Shown here piece after piece: positions 26,267 to 34,655 of a stretch of 64,000 nucleotides of DNA. The notes beneath the pieces were generated by a model that saw only the letters and a program-made list of their open reading frames with translations, made no database searches and was not told the origin of the DNA. The stretch is from positions 186,001 to 250,000 of the forward strand of contig NZ_LT629696.1 of the NCBI RefSeq assembly GCF_900100265.1, in the 5' to 3' direction. The DNA comes from Leifsonia sp. 466MF. GTDB taxonomy: Bacteria > Actinomycetota > Actinomycetes > Actinomycetales > Microbacteriaceae. Position 1 is the stretch's first letter. Each line of letters opens with the position of its first letter. A program made the position numbers and the translations under genes.

Positions 26267-27313
26267 ATGGGTGCGCAGCCGACCGTCAGCGACGTCGCCG
26301 GGGTCGCCGGGGTGTCCCGCCAGACGGTGTCGAACGTCCTGAACGCCCCCGAACTCGTCCGTCCGGAGACGCGGGAACGGGTTCAGGCCGCGATCCATTC
26401 GCTCGGTTACCGGCCGCACGCCTCCGCCCGTCGCCTCCGCACCCAGAAGAGCTCGACCATCGGCATCCGGCTCGATCCGATCACGCAGGACGGCATCTCC
26501 GGGAGCATCCTCGACCGCTTCTTGCACGCGCTCACCGAGCGCGCCGACCGGCAGGGCCTGCGGATGCTGCTGTTCACCGCCGCCGGCCCGGACGACGAGA
26601 TCGAGCAGTTCCGCCGTCTCTCGGATGCCGCGGACGTGGACGCGTTCGTCCTCACCTCCACCTTCCACGGTGATCCGCGGACGGAGTGGCTGATCGAGCA
26701 CGGTCAGTCGTTCGTGACATTCGGCCGGCCGTGGGGGATCGACGACATGACCGATCCCGAGCACCTCTGGGTCGACGTGGATGGGCGCTCGGGCCTCCGC
26801 GACGCCACAGCGCACCTGCTCTCCCAGGGCCGCAGGCGCATCGGGTTCATCGGCTGGCCCGCGGGATCCGGCACCGGTGACGACCGCCGCGAAGGCTGGC
26901 TCGAGGCGATGCGCGAGGGCAGCGGCTTGACGGACGACGAGCTGCGGCTGCTGGAGGTGTCGGCCGAGGACCGCGTGCCGTTCGGCGCCGAAGCGATCCG
27001 GCGGCTCGAGGCCCAGGCCGGTGCGGTCGACGGCGTGGTGTGCACGTCCGACTCCCTCGCGCTCGGAGTCCTCACCGCCGCGGGCGGCCGCATCCCGGTC
27101 GTTGGGTACGACGACACCCCGGTTGCTGCGTCGCTCGGCTTCTCCAGCGTGGCCCAGCCGCTCGACGAGGTCGCCGCGGGGGTGCTGGAACTCCTGACGG
27201 GCGCGCACGGTGGCCGGGTCCGCCCCGGCGAGGAGGTCGCCGATCCGCGGCACCGGCTCGTCGCACCTCGCCTCGTCGTCCGCGACGGCCCGCCCCTCAT
27301 CGGCCCGCGCTGA
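26267..27313 (+). CDS. LacI family transcriptional regulator of the adjacent sugar operon
   Basis: A 348-residue regulator. The N-terminal HTH (PTVSDVAGVAGVSRQTVSNVLNAPELVRPETRERVQAAIHSLGYRPH) includes the hinge region. A periplasmic-binding-protein-like effector domain follows (SSTIGIRLDPITQDG..., GVVCTSDSLALGVL, VVGYDDTPVAAS). GGAGGAGGGAG precedes the ATG. It is divergent from the importer and glucosidase operon and most likely represses it, released by the imported sugar. The operators lie 90-137 bp upstream of its start. Confidence 0.93.
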   Translation: MGAQPTVSDVAGVAGVSRQTVSNVLNAPELVRPETRERVQAAIHSLGYRPHASARRLRTQKSSTIGIRLDPITQDGISGSILDRFLHALTERADRQGLRMLLFTAAGPDDEIEQFRRLSDAADVDAFVLTSTFHGDPRTEWLIEHGQSFVTFGRPWGIDDMTDPEHLWVDVDGRSGLRDATAHLLSQGRRRIGFIGWPAGSGTGDDRREGWLEAMREGSGLTDDELRLLEVSAEDRVPFGAEAIRRLEAQAGAVDGVVCTSDSLALGVLTAAGGRIPVVGYDDTPVAASLGFSSVAQPLDEVAAGVLELLTGAHGGRVRPGEEVADPRHRLVAPRLVVRDGPPLIGPR

Positions 27314-27370
27314 CGCCGCGCTGACGCCGCCCGAAATCCGCGTGTAACGCGCCGTGGAGACAATGGAGGC

Positions 27371-27952
27371 ATGTCTCCACAAGAGCCGCTTCTGGATGCG
27401 TCACGAGCGCGCCGCCTTCCCGTCACCGTCTCCATCACCCGCCGCGTCGACGGCAACCGTCTCGCCGAGGTGACCCACTGGGTCCAGTCCGGTGTCAACC
27501 TCGCGAACACGTACGACGGGTTCCTCGGCTCCGGCTGGGTGCGGGCGCACGCCGACTCGGACGAATGGCACATGCTGTACCGTTTCGCGGACGCCGACAC
27601 GCTGGAGGCGTGGGAGGCATCCGACGACCGCGCGGAGTGGCTCTATGAGGGACGCGAACTGGTGGAAGTGGCTCGGGTGGAGCGCCGCACGGGCATCGAG
27701 GGCTGGTTCGACGCGCCGCAGCCGGGCGTCCCCGCCGCTCCTCCGCGCTGGAAGCAGGCCGTGACGATTTGGCTGGGCTTCTTCCCGTTGTCGCTCCTGT
27801 TCACGACTCTCGTCACCTCCTTCGTCCCGGGCTGGCACGAGCTGTGGCCGATCGCGACCGTGCTCATCACCACGCTGTGCTTGACGCCGACGATGACGTA
27901 CTTCCTTCTGCCGTTCGTCACCCGGCTGCTCCAGCCCTGGCTGCGGCGCTAG
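27371..27952 (+). CDS. Antibiotic biosynthesis monooxygenase (ABM)-domain membrane protein
   Basis: A 193-residue protein. The first ~110 residues form a ferredoxin-like ABM domain (PVTVSITRRVDGNRLAEVTHWVQSGVNLANTYDGFLGSGWVR..., EWHMLYRFADADTLEAWEASDDRAEWL). The C-terminal ~70 residues form two membrane helices (VTIWLGFFPLSLLFTTLVTSFV; WPIATVLITTLCLTPTMTYFLLPFV). This ABM-plus-two-TM architecture recurs in bacteria without a known function. It is transcribed alone; a GACAAT hexamer 6 nt before the ATG is a possible leaderless promoter. Confidence 0.8.
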   Translation: MSPQEPLLDASRARRLPVTVSITRRVDGNRLAEVTHWVQSGVNLANTYDGFLGSGWVRAHADSDEWHMLYRFADADTLEAWEASDDRAEWLYEGRELVEVARVERRTGIEGWFDAPQPGVPAAPPRWKQAVTIWLGFFPLSLLFTTLVTSFVPGWHELWPIATVLITTLCLTPTMTYFLLPFVTRLLQPWLRR

Positions 27953-27984
27953 CGGCCCGCCGCGCCACGTCAGTTCGCGCCCAC

Positions 27985-28019
27985 TCAGGGTTCTCCCTGA
28001 CCGCACCCTGAATCCAGGG
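27985..28019 (+). terminator. Tandem small hairpins after the ABM-domain gene
   Basis: TCAGGG-TTCT-CCCTGA (27985-28000) is followed at once by CCCTG-AATC-CAGGG (28006-28019). The arms are complementary to each other in both hairpins. There is no T-run, so termination efficiency is uncertain. Confidence 0.45.
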
Positions 28020-28053
28020 CATTCGGACCGTCGAGGGCTTGCATCCACCCCAC

Positions 28054-28097
28054 TCGCGATATATCGTGAATCCGTCAACAGTCGCGATATAACGCGA
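28054..28097 (+). promoter_or_regulatory. Paired PadR-type operators upstream of the DUF4097-PadR operon
   Basis: Two near-perfect palindromes, TCGCGATATATCGTGA (28054-28069) and TCGCGATATAACGCGA (28082-28097), are 28 bp centre to centre. The TCGCGATATA core resembles sites of PadR regulators that sit next to DUF4097 genes. Self-regulation by the PadR protein encoded at 28974 is inferred. Confidence 0.7.
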
Positions 28098-28143
28098 GTC
28101 ACCGACGGCCCCGGCATGGGCCGGAAGAGAAGGAGCAGGAAGC

Positions 28144-28977
28144 ATGGCACAGGAGAAGTGGCTGATCCAGCCGGGCGAGAGCCGCACGATCGACATCGAG
28201 GTCGTACGCACCCTCAAGGTCGGGTTCATCGGCGGTCAGATCGACATCGTCGGACACGATGAGCCCGGAGCACGCATCGAGGTGCACTCGGTCACGGGTC
28301 GCGACCTGAAGATCGTGGTCGACGGCGACCGTCTCGAGATCGATCACCCGCAGCTGCGGTGGGACAACTTCATCGAGGTCTTCAAGTCGATGCGCTCCAG
28401 CGCCCGCGCTGATGTCAGCGTGCTCGTGCCGCGCGATGTCGAGCTCAAGTTCGGCGTCGTCTCGGCAGCTGCGCTGGTCTCGGGCCTCAACACGGACGCC
28501 CGCCTGAGCACTGTCTCCGGCGATGTCGTCGCCGATGGCCTCACCGGCGACGTCGAGCTCAACTCCGTCAGCGGCGAGCTGTCCGTGCGCGACCACACGG
28601 GCCGCATCAGCGCTCACACCGTCTCGGGCGACGTGACGGCGACCGGTGCCATCCGGCGCTTCTCGTCCGACGGCGTCTCCGGCGACGTGATGCTCGACGT
28701 GACCGGCACCCCGGACGACATCGCCGTCAACACGGTGTCCGGCGACACGACCATCCGCATCCCGGAGGCCGTCGGCGCGCGCTACCGCGTCAACACGGTG
28801 TCCGGAAAGGTGCAGCTCGACAACATGACCGTGGTCGGCGGGATGGGCAAGGGCTACACCGGCACGGCCGGCACGCTCGACGGCACGTGGGTCGAGATCA
28901 GTATCAATTCGGTCTCCGGCGACGCCGCGGTGCTTCGCAGCGCTGCCGCCGAGCGGGGCGCGGAGGCGTCGGCGTGA
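28144..28977 (+). CDS. DUF4097 family beta-strand repeat protein
   Basis: A 277-residue protein made of short repeating strands ending in VSGD (RLSTVSGDVVADG, ELNSVSGELSVRDHTG, SAHTVSGDVTATG, AVNTVSGDTTIRI, RVNTVSGKVQLDN, SINSVSGDAAVL), the pattern of the DUF4097/DUF4098 adhesin-like beta-solenoid. There is no signal peptide or membrane helix, so it is probably cytoplasmic. It is translationally coupled (GTGA) to the PadR gene, a pairing seen widely in actinobacteria. Its biochemical role is unknown. Confidence 0.85.
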   Translation: MAQEKWLIQPGESRTIDIEVVRTLKVGFIGGQIDIVGHDEPGARIEVHSVTGRDLKIVVDGDRLEIDHPQLRWDNFIEVFKSMRSSARADVSVLVPRDVELKFGVVSAAALVSGLNTDARLSTVSGDVVADGLTGDVELNSVSGELSVRDHTGRISAHTVSGDVTATGAIRRFSSDGVSGDVMLDVTGTPDDIAVNTVSGDTTIRIPEAVGARYRVNTVSGKVQLDNMTVVGGMGKGYTGTAGTLDGTWVEISINSVSGDAAVLRSAAAERGAEASA

Positions 28978-29603
28978 CTCCCGTCTTCTCGCACGGGAGC
29001 CTCCGGCTGTACCTGCTGAGCCTGCTGGATGAGGCGCCGCGACACGGTTACGAGCTCATCCAGGCGCTGACCGAGCGCTTCGGCGGCACCTACAGTCCGA
29101 GCGCCGGCACCATCTACCCGCGGCTGGCGAAGCTGGAGGAGGAGGGCCTGGTCACCAAGGCGACCGAGGGACGGAAGACGGTGTACCAGATCACCGACGC
29201 CGGCCGGGCCGAGCTCGAGGCTCGCCGACCGGAGCTCGACGCGATCGAGGAGGAGGTCACCGACTCCGTTCGCCGTCTGGCGGACGAGGTGCGCGCCGGG
29301 GTGAACGACGCGATGCGCACGCTGCGCGCGGAGCTCGCCTCCGCGGCTCGCGAGGCCAAGCGGAACGGCTCGCGGGTCGATCCGCGTCAGGAGGCGCGCG
29401 ACGCCGGGCGGGATGCGCGCGCGGCGGGCAACGCGGCCGCGCGCGAGGCCGAGGCGGCGCTGAACGACTTCCGTCAGCAGCTCCGCACGGACCTCCGCTA
29501 CCAGGCCGCTCGCGGCGCGCTCCCAGCAGACATCGTCCCGCTTCTCAAGGACGAGCTGGACCGCGTCCGGCGTGTGCTCGTCGAGGCGATCGGCCGCCGC
29601 TGA
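28974..29603 (+). CDS. PadR family transcriptional regulator with long helical tail
   Basis: A 209-residue protein. The N-terminal PadR winged helix covers about residues 8-85 (LYLLSLLDEAPRHGYELIQALTERFGGTYSPSAGTIYPRLAKLEEEGLV...YQITDAG). It is followed by ~120 residues rich in Ala, Arg, Glu and Asp, predicted to be a long amphipathic helix or coiled coil. Its GTG overlaps the stop of the DUF4097 gene. The likely operators are the palindromes at 28054-28097. Confidence 0.9.
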   Translation: MTPVFSHGSLRLYLLSLLDEAPRHGYELIQALTERFGGTYSPSAGTIYPRLAKLEEEGLVTKATEGRKTVYQITDAGRAELEARRPELDAIEEEVTDSVRRLADEVRAGVNDAMRTLRAELASAAREAKRNGSRVDPRQEARDAGRDARAAGNAAAREAEAALNDFRQQLRTDLRYQAARGALPADIVPLLKDELDRVRRVLVEAIGRR

Positions 29604-29673
29604 GCGCCGGTCATCGGCTTTGGGAAAGAGTCAGGAAATGCTCATCCGGCTCCCAGTGAGACCTCTTCGGGTC

Positions 29674-29701
29674 GTTCCGCCGCGGCAATCCGCGGGGGAA
29701 C
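29674..29701 (+). terminator. GC-rich hairpin in the gap before the APC permease
   Basis: GTTCCGCCGCGG (29674-29685), loop CAAT, and CCGCGGGGGAAC (29690-29701) pair with a single G-G mismatch. It lies in the 200-base non-coding gap after the PadR gene and upstream of the permease promoter. It is most simply a terminator without a U-run. I see no other feature in 29604-29767. Confidence 0.45.
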
Positions 29702-29767
29702 GCCCCGTGGAGGAGCAGCCCCCAGTCTTTGCAGAACGACAGGGTTCGCAAGGCCCGACGCGCCGAC

Positions 29768-29795
29768 TTGACAGTGGATTGCCAGCGAGTATGCT
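29768..29795 (+). promoter_or_regulatory. Sigma-70 promoter of the APC permease
   Basis: TTGACA (29768-29773), a 16-bp spacer and TATGCT (29790-29795). The GTG start codon follows 8 nt later, so transcription should begin at or 1-2 nt before the start codon and give a leaderless mRNA. Confidence 0.75.
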
Positions 29796-29803
29796 CGCCA
29801 CTC

Positions 29804-32008
29804 GTGACAAATGAGGGGAGATCCCCGAAGCGCTGGTTGATCGGCGACCCGCTTCCGAGCGAAAAGCTCGAAGGGCAGCTGCTCCCGAAGCACCTCGCGC
29901 TACCCATCTTCGCCTCCGACGCGCTGTCGAGTGTCGCGTACGCTCCGCAGGAACTCCTGATGATCCTGCTGCTCGGCGGGCTCGCCTTCCTGACGTTCGC
30001 GCCGTGGGTCGCCGCGGCCGTCGTCGTGCTGCTCATCACCGTCGTGCTCAGCTACCGCCAGCTGGTGAAGGCCTACCCCTCGGGCGGTGGCGACTACGAG
30101 GTCGCTCACAAGAACCTCGGCGAGAAGGCCGGCCTGATCGTCGCCTCGGCGCTGCTCGTGGACTACGTCCTCACCGTCGCCGTGTCCGTCGCATCCGGCG
30201 TCGACAACGTCATCTCGGCGTTGCCGTTCCTGGCCCCGTGGCGCGTCGAACTGGCCATCCTCTGCGTCATCATCATCGCCGCCATCAACCTGCGCGGCGT
30301 GCGGGAGTCGTCGAAGGCGTTCGCGCTGCCGACCTACATCTTCATCGGCAGCATCGCCCTGATGATCGTGACGGCCCTCGTCCGCACGGTGTTCGGAGAC
30401 GCACCGGTCGCCGAGTCCGCCGGCTACCAGGTGCACGCCGACTCGCTCACGCAAGCGGCCGTCGTCCTGCTCCTGCTGCGCGCCTTCTCGAGTGGATGTT
30501 CGGCTCTGACCGGTGTGGAGGCCGTCGCCAACGGCGTCCCCGCGTTCCGCACCCCGAAGATCCGCAACGCCCGCATCACCCTCGGCCTCATGGGCGGCAT
30601 CGCGATCACCCTGTTCGCCGGCCTGACCGCCACCGCGCTGATCAGCGGCGTCCACTACGCCGAGAACCCGTGCGACCTGCAGGGATGGGCGCAGTGCGCC
30701 ACCCAACCGCAGCGCAGCCTCATCGCTCAGATCGCCGCGGCGACCTTCGGCAACAACACGTTCTTCTTCTTCCTGGTGCAGGCCGCGACGGCGGTGGTGC
30801 TGCTGCTCGCGGCCAACACCGCCTTCAACGGATTCCCGCTGCTCGGCTCCGTGCTCGCCCGCGACTCGTACGCTCCGAAAGCACTCAACACGCGCGGCGA
30901 CCGCCTCGTCTACTCGAACGGCATGATCATCCTGGCGCTTGCCGCCACGGTCCTGCTGGTCGTCTACCAGGCGAACCTGACCCAGCTCATCCAGCTGTAC
31001 ATCATCGGCGTGTTCGTGTCGTTCACCCTCGGCCAGTCCGGCATGGTGAAGCACTGGATCACGCTGCTGCGCTCGGGAGGCCAGACCGGCCGAGAACGCA
31101 CGGGCATCATCCGCTCGCTCTGCATCAACGCCTTCGGCGCCTGCCTGACCGCGATCGTGCTCATCGTCGTCACGATCACGAAGTTCACGCACGGCGCGTA
31201 CCTCGTCTTCATCTTCATGCCGATCCTGTGGTTCCTCATGCTCGGCGTGAACCGCTACTACCGCGACGTCGAGAAAGAGGTCGAAGTCGACCCGGTGACG
31301 ACGTTCGGCAGCGTCGGCGACCACGCCATCGTCCTCATCGGCAAGATGCAGAAGCCGGCGCTGAAAGCGCTCGACTACGCGATCGCCGCGCGGCACGACT
31401 CGATCGAGGCCGTGCACGTCTCGATCGACGAGGAGTCGACGCAGAAGCTGCAGCGGCAGTGGGTCGAGCAGAACATCCACGTTCCGCTCACGATCATCGA
31501 GTCGCCGTATCGCGAGTTCGGCGTTCCGCTCATCAAGTACATGAAGCACCGGCGCGAGGAGCACGGCTCCGAGGTCGTTACGGTCTACCTGCCGCAGTAC
31601 ATCGTCGGCCACTGGTGGGAGGCGCTGCTGCACAACCACCGCGCACGCCGCATCAGCAAGCAGCTCATGCTCTGCCACGGCGTCACCGTCGCGCTCGTCC
31701 CGTGGCTGCTCGACTCCTCGTCGCTCATCTACGGCCGGCGCTCGCGCCCGCTCCCCGGCCAGGACCGTCGCGGCGAGCCCGTGCGCCCGGTCGCGCGCCG
31801 ACCGCTCGTGCCGGCGTCGAAGGCGCACACGCGCATCCACATCCACCCGGTGCCGATCACGATCGGGGAGCCGCAGGACAGTGCGGAGGCGGTCGCCGGG
31901 ACGATCCCGGAGCCACAGCCCGAAGGTGGGCAGCCGGCTTCGGCGGCTGCCGGAGCTGCGGGGACCGGCACGCCTCAGAAGAAGGTACCGGCGCGCGCGA
32001 AGCGCTGA
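29804..32008 (+). CDS. APC superfamily amino acid permease with C-terminal cytoplasmic domain
   Basis: A 734-residue transporter with 12 predicted membrane helices between residues ~35 and ~490. TM1 has LPIFASDALSSVAYAPQELLMILLLGG, matching the APC unwound-helix glycine/serine region; later stretches are AYPSGGGDYEVAHKNLGEKAG and LTGVEAVANGVPAFRTPKIRNAR. About 200 soluble residues follow, resembling a USP-like nucleotide-binding fold (VGDHAIVLIGKMQKPALKALDYAIA), then a Pro/Ala-rich tail ending KKVPARAKR. The substrate is unknown. The start at GTG 29804 is set by the promoter. Confidence 0.85.
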   Translation: MTNEGRSPKRWLIGDPLPSEKLEGQLLPKHLALPIFASDALSSVAYAPQELLMILLLGGLAFLTFAPWVAAAVVVLLITVVLSYRQLVKAYPSGGGDYEVAHKNLGEKAGLIVASALLVDYVLTVAVSVASGVDNVISALPFLAPWRVELAILCVIIIAAINLRGVRESSKAFALPTYIFIGSIALMIVTALVRTVFGDAPVAESAGYQVHADSLTQAAVVLLLLRAFSSGCSALTGVEAVANGVPAFRTPKIRNARITLGLMGGIAITLFAGLTATALISGVHYAENPCDLQGWAQCATQPQRSLIAQIAAATFGNNTFFFFLVQAATAVVLLLAANTAFNGFPLLGSVLARDSYAPKALNTRGDRLVYSNGMIILALAATVLLVVYQANLTQLIQLYIIGVFVSFTLGQSGMVKHWITLLRSGGQTGRERTGIIRSLCINAFGACLTAIVLIVVTITKFTHGAYLVFIFMPILWFLMLGVNRYYRDVEKEVEVDPVTTFGSVGDHAIVLIGKMQKPALKALDYAIAARHDSIEAVHVSIDEESTQKLQRQWVEQNIHVPLTIIESPYREFGVPLIKYMKHRREEHGSEVVTVYLPQYIVGHWWEALLHNHRARRISKQLMLCHGVTVALVPWLLDSSSLIYGRRSRPLPGQDRRGEPVRPVARRPLVPASKAHTRIHIHPVPITIGEPQDSAEAVAGTIPEPQPEGGQPASAAAGAAGTGTPQKKVPARAKR

Positions 32009-32020
32009 TCCGGCCGCGCC

Positions 32021-32755
32021 TCAGGGGCGCGCGCTCGCCGGGAACGCGACCAGCGGTCCGTGCCCCGGCAGCACCACCTCGGCGTCGCAGAGCACCAGCC
32101 TGCGCGCGCTGAGCGCGGCCTCATCGGGGTCGTGCTGGAAGAAGGCGGGCAGCTGCTGCAGCTCACCGCTCTCGCGCAGCAGCGGATGACCCGTCACGAT
32201 GGCGTCGCCGGTCAGTAGCGCGCGCGACGTCGGCTCGAAGAAGCAGACGCTGCCGGTCGTGTGGCCGGGGGCGGGGACGAGCTGGAGGGTGTGCCCCGTG
32301 CTCAGGGTGACCTCGTCCCCCTCCAGCGCGACCGCATCCCGGACCCCGACATCGCCCAGACCTCCCGCCCGCACGGCGGCGATCGCCCAGCGGACGGTGC
32401 CGCGCTTCAGCGCGGACGGCAGCAGGTCGGCGACCGAAACCTGCTCCGTGACGTCGCGCCGGACGTTCGGCAGCTCGGACGGTGCCGCCGCGACGACCAC
32501 GCCGAGCTCGGCGGCGAACTGCGCGCTCGCGCCGAGGTGATCCGAGTGGCCGTGCGTGATCAGGATGCGCTTCAGGTCGGCCGGGTCGGCACCCGCGAAA
32601 CGGATCGACTCCTCGACGAGCGGGCGATCGGCCGGGTAGCCGCAGTCGACGAGCTCGACCGCTCCATCGCCGTGGAACACGGTCCAGTTCGAGAGCGGAC
32701 CCTCGACGAACAGGAGGCCGGGGGCGACGCGGGTGGTCGAACGGATGCTGCGCAC
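32021..32755 (-). CDS. MBL-fold metallo-hydrolase
   Basis: A 244-residue metallo-beta-lactamase-fold hydrolase. The metal motif HxHxDH is THGHSDHLGAS; further ligands are His in PAPGHTTGSV, Asp in LLTGDAIV, and His in LPGHGPL. It resembles the glyoxalase II/lactonase-like group, but the substrate is unknown. The GTG lies 6 nt after TACAGT (32762-32767, minus strand). It is divergent from the MerR regulator, whose palindromic operator starts 29 bp upstream of it. Confidence 0.87.
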   Translation of the reverse strand: MRSIRSTTRVAPGLLFVEGPLSNWTVFHGDGAVELVDCGYPADRPLVEESIRFAGADPADLKRILITHGHSDHLGASAQFAAELGVVVAAAPSELPNVRRDVTEQVSVADLLPSALKRGTVRWAIAAVRAGGLGDVGVRDAVALEGDEVTLSTGHTLQLVPAPGHTTGSVCFFEPTSRALLTGDAIVTGHPLLRESGELQQLPAFFQHDPDEAALSARRLVLCDAEVVLPGHGPLVAFPASARP

Positions 32756-32777
32756 GCGAACACTGTAGCCGGGTCGC

Positions 32778-32808
32778 TTGACCTTGACGTAACGTCAACT
32801 CCTAGCGT
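32778..32808 (+). promoter_or_regulatory. MerR-type promoter with 19-bp spacer and 15-bp palindrome
   Basis: TTGACC (-35, 32778-32783) and TAGCGT (-10, 32803-32808) are separated by 19 bp instead of 17. The spacer holds the perfect inverted repeat TTGACGT-A-ACGTCAA (32784-32798). Overlong spacers with the operator inside are the hallmark of promoters activated by DNA distortion by MerR proteins. Confidence 0.85.
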
Positions 32809-32838
32809 GGGTGACGCACCGCACGGAAGGAGGAAGAC

Positions 32839-33597
32839 ATGGACTGGTCCATCCAGGACATCGCGCGGATCGCCGGCACCACCAGCCGGACGCTGCGCCA
32901 CTACGACGCCATCGGGCTGCTGAAGCCGAGCCGCGTCGGCGGCAACGGCTACCGGTACTACGACCGCGACTCCCTCGTGCGGCTTCAGCGCATCCTGCTT
33001 CTCCGGGAGCTCGGTCTCGGCCTCGACGCCGTCGGCCGGGTGCTCGACGACCGCACGGATGCGGTGCCCGCCCTGCGTGACCACCTTGCGTGGTTGCAGG
33101 CGGAGCGGGAACGGCTGGCGCGGCAGATCGCGTCGGTCGAGTCGACGATCCACGCAGTGGAGGAAGGAGAGGAGATCGTGGCCGAGCAGATGTTCGACGG
33201 ATTCGATCACACCCAGTACAAGGACGAGGTCGAGCAGCGCTGGGGGAAGGGCGCCTACGCGGCGTCGGACCGCTGGTGGCGCAGCAAGACCGCGGAGGAG
33301 CGTGCCGACTGGCAGGCCCGGCAGGAGCGGCTCGCGGCCGACTGGAAGTCCGCGGCGGCCGCCGGTGTCGCACCGGAGTCGGACGAGGCGCAGGCGCTCG
33401 CGAAGCGTCACGCCGAGTGGCTTGCCGGAATCCCGGGGACTCCGGGGTACGGCACGGGCGCGCCGACGGCCGCGTACCTGACCGGTCTCGGCGAGATGTA
33501 CGTCGCCGACGAGCGGTTCGCTGCGAACTACGGCGGCGCCGAGAACGCCGCCTTCGTGCGCGACGCCCTCCGCGTCTACGCCGCCCACCTCGCCTAA
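32839..33597 (+). CDS. MerR family regulator with TipAS ligand-binding domain (TipA-like)
   Basis: A 252-residue protein. The N-terminal MerR winged HTH is SIQDIARIAGTTSRTLRHYDAIGLLKPSRVGGNGYRYYDRDSLVRLQRILLLRELG. A dimerisation helix follows, then the all-helical TipAS domain (EIVAEQMFDGFDHTQYKDEVEQRWG..., AAYLTGLGEMYVADERFAANYGG...FVRDALRVYAAH). In Streptomyces the TipAS domain binds thiopeptide and other antibiotics and activates its own promoter. AAGGAGGAAG precedes the ATG. The promoter at 32778-32808 indicates autoactivation. Possible targets are itself and the divergent hydrolase. Confidence 0.92.
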   Translation: MDWSIQDIARIAGTTSRTLRHYDAIGLLKPSRVGGNGYRYYDRDSLVRLQRILLLRELGLGLDAVGRVLDDRTDAVPALRDHLAWLQAERERLARQIASVESTIHAVEEGEEIVAEQMFDGFDHTQYKDEVEQRWGKGAYAASDRWWRSKTAEERADWQARQERLAADWKSAAAAGVAPESDEAQALAKRHAEWLAGIPGTPGYGTGAPTAAYLTGLGEMYVADERFAANYGGAENAAFVRDALRVYAAHLA

Positions 33598-33612
33598 CCC
33601 CGCCCCCAAACA

Positions 33613-33673
33613 AACAGCTCCTGAGTTTTTCGCACGATTCCTGTCGAATCGGGCGAAAAACTCAGGAGCTGTT
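33613..33673. terminator. Nested bidirectional terminator palindrome
   Basis: A 21-bp perfect stem (33613-33633 with 33653-33673) holds T5 in one arm and A5 in the other. Its 19-nt loop contains a further CGATTC/GAATCG inverted repeat. It lies between the convergent MerR and YczE genes and can terminate both. Confidence 0.85.
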
Positions 33674-33697
33674 GGCTTGAGAGTGCGGGATCAGGGG

Positions 33698-34591
33698 TCA
33701 GGGGTGGCGCGGGCGACGCGTGATGCGGTCGTCCAGCCAGTGCGCGGCGATCACGCGCGAGGGGCGGTCTGAGCGCTCAGGGCGCGGAGCCCGCGGCGCG
33801 CGGTCGGGCTGCGGACCCCGGACGAAGGGGGAGTCGGCCCGGGATGCGCGCTCGTGCGCCGCCCGGTCGGATTCGAGCAGGATGCCGTCGCGCACGTCGA
33901 AACGGACGGCACCCTGCTCGTCCTCGAGGCCGGCCGACTGCTCGGCCGTTCCCTCGAGCTCGCTCTCCAGCCGTGCCGCAGTCGTTGCAGCGTCCTGCGG
34001 CAGGCGGATCGCGAAGAAGGGGAGGGTGATGCTGCACAGCGGGCCGACCAGGAGCGCGAACGCGAGCGTCCCCACCCCGACGTTCCCGCCGAGCACCCAC
34101 CCGATGATCAGTACGGTCACCTCGATGGCGGTCCGCACCATCCAGATCGGCCGGCCGGTGCGGGCGTGCAGGCCGGTCATCAGCCCGTCGCGCGGGCCAG
34201 GGCCGAGGCGCGGACCGATGTACAGGCCGGTCGCGACGGCGAGCAGCGCGAGGCCGGCCGCGAAGAACAGCACCTGCGCCCACAGCTCCGTCTGCTGCGG
34301 CAGCAGGTCGAGGCCGAGTTGCGCGCTCGGGCCGACCAGCAGCACGTTGAGCACGGTTCCGAGGCCCGGACGCTGCCGCAGAGGGATCCAGAACGCCAGG
34401 ACGACGAGTCCGACCAGGTTGGTGACGAAGCCGAACGGGATGCCGGTCTTGAGCGACAGACCCTGTGCCAGAACATCCCACGGCGACAGGCCGATTCCGG
34501 CGCGCACCATGAGCGCGATCGCGATCCCATAGAGGAAGAGTCCGATCAGCAGCTGCACGAGGCGGCGGGTGAGAAGAAGTCGGGCGGCCAT
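33698..34591 (-). CDS. YczE/YitT-family membrane protein
   Basis: A 297-residue protein. Residues ~8-205 form five or six helices of the YczE family (LVQLLIGLFLYGIAIALMVRAGIGLSPWDVLAQGLSLKTGIPFGFVTNLVG; GPRLGPGPRDGLMTGLHARTGRPIWMVRTAIEV). The last ~90 residues are a charged, Arg/Pro-rich cytoplasmic tail not usual for the family. It is divergent from a MocR regulator, a pairing known as yczE-yczR, where the regulator is PLP-dependent. The transported substrate is unproven. The ATG at 34591 begins the conserved part. Confidence 0.85.
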   Translation of the reverse strand: MAARLLLTRRLVQLLIGLFLYGIAIALMVRAGIGLSPWDVLAQGLSLKTGIPFGFVTNLVGLVVLAFWIPLRQRPGLGTVLNVLLVGPSAQLGLDLLPQQTELWAQVLFFAAGLALLAVATGLYIGPRLGPGPRDGLMTGLHARTGRPIWMVRTAIEVTVLIIGWVLGGNVGVGTLAFALLVGPLCSITLPFFAIRLPQDAATTAARLESELEGTAEQSAGLEDEQGAVRFDVRDGILLESDRAAHERASRADSPFVRGPQPDRAPRAPRPERSDRPSRVIAAHWLDDRITRRPRHP

Positions 34592-34599
34592 GGGCACAA

Positions 34600-34618
34600 T
34601 CCAATCGCAACGATTGGA
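34600..34618. promoter_or_regulatory. MocR-type operator palindrome between yczE-like and mocR genes
   Basis: TCCAATCG-CAA-CGATTGGA is a perfect 19-bp inverted repeat in the 64-bp divergent gap. A weaker site with half-sites CCAAT and AGTGG lies at 34633-34650. The position fits binding by the MocR protein to control both genes. Confidence 0.75.
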
Positions 34619-34655
34619 CTCGCAACAAGATGCCAATTCAACTAAAGTGGCCTGC

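Noticed and set aside
29604..29767. Possible c-di-AMP (ydaO-type) riboswitch upstream of the APC permease
   Set aside because: Its conserved core sequences are not present, and the promoter lies downstream of the candidate region, so it would not be in the permease transcript.
29572..29814. Short plus-strand frame between the PadR and permease genes
   Set aside because: Arg/Pro/Gln-rich without motif, overlapping both the PadR 3' end and the permease promoter.
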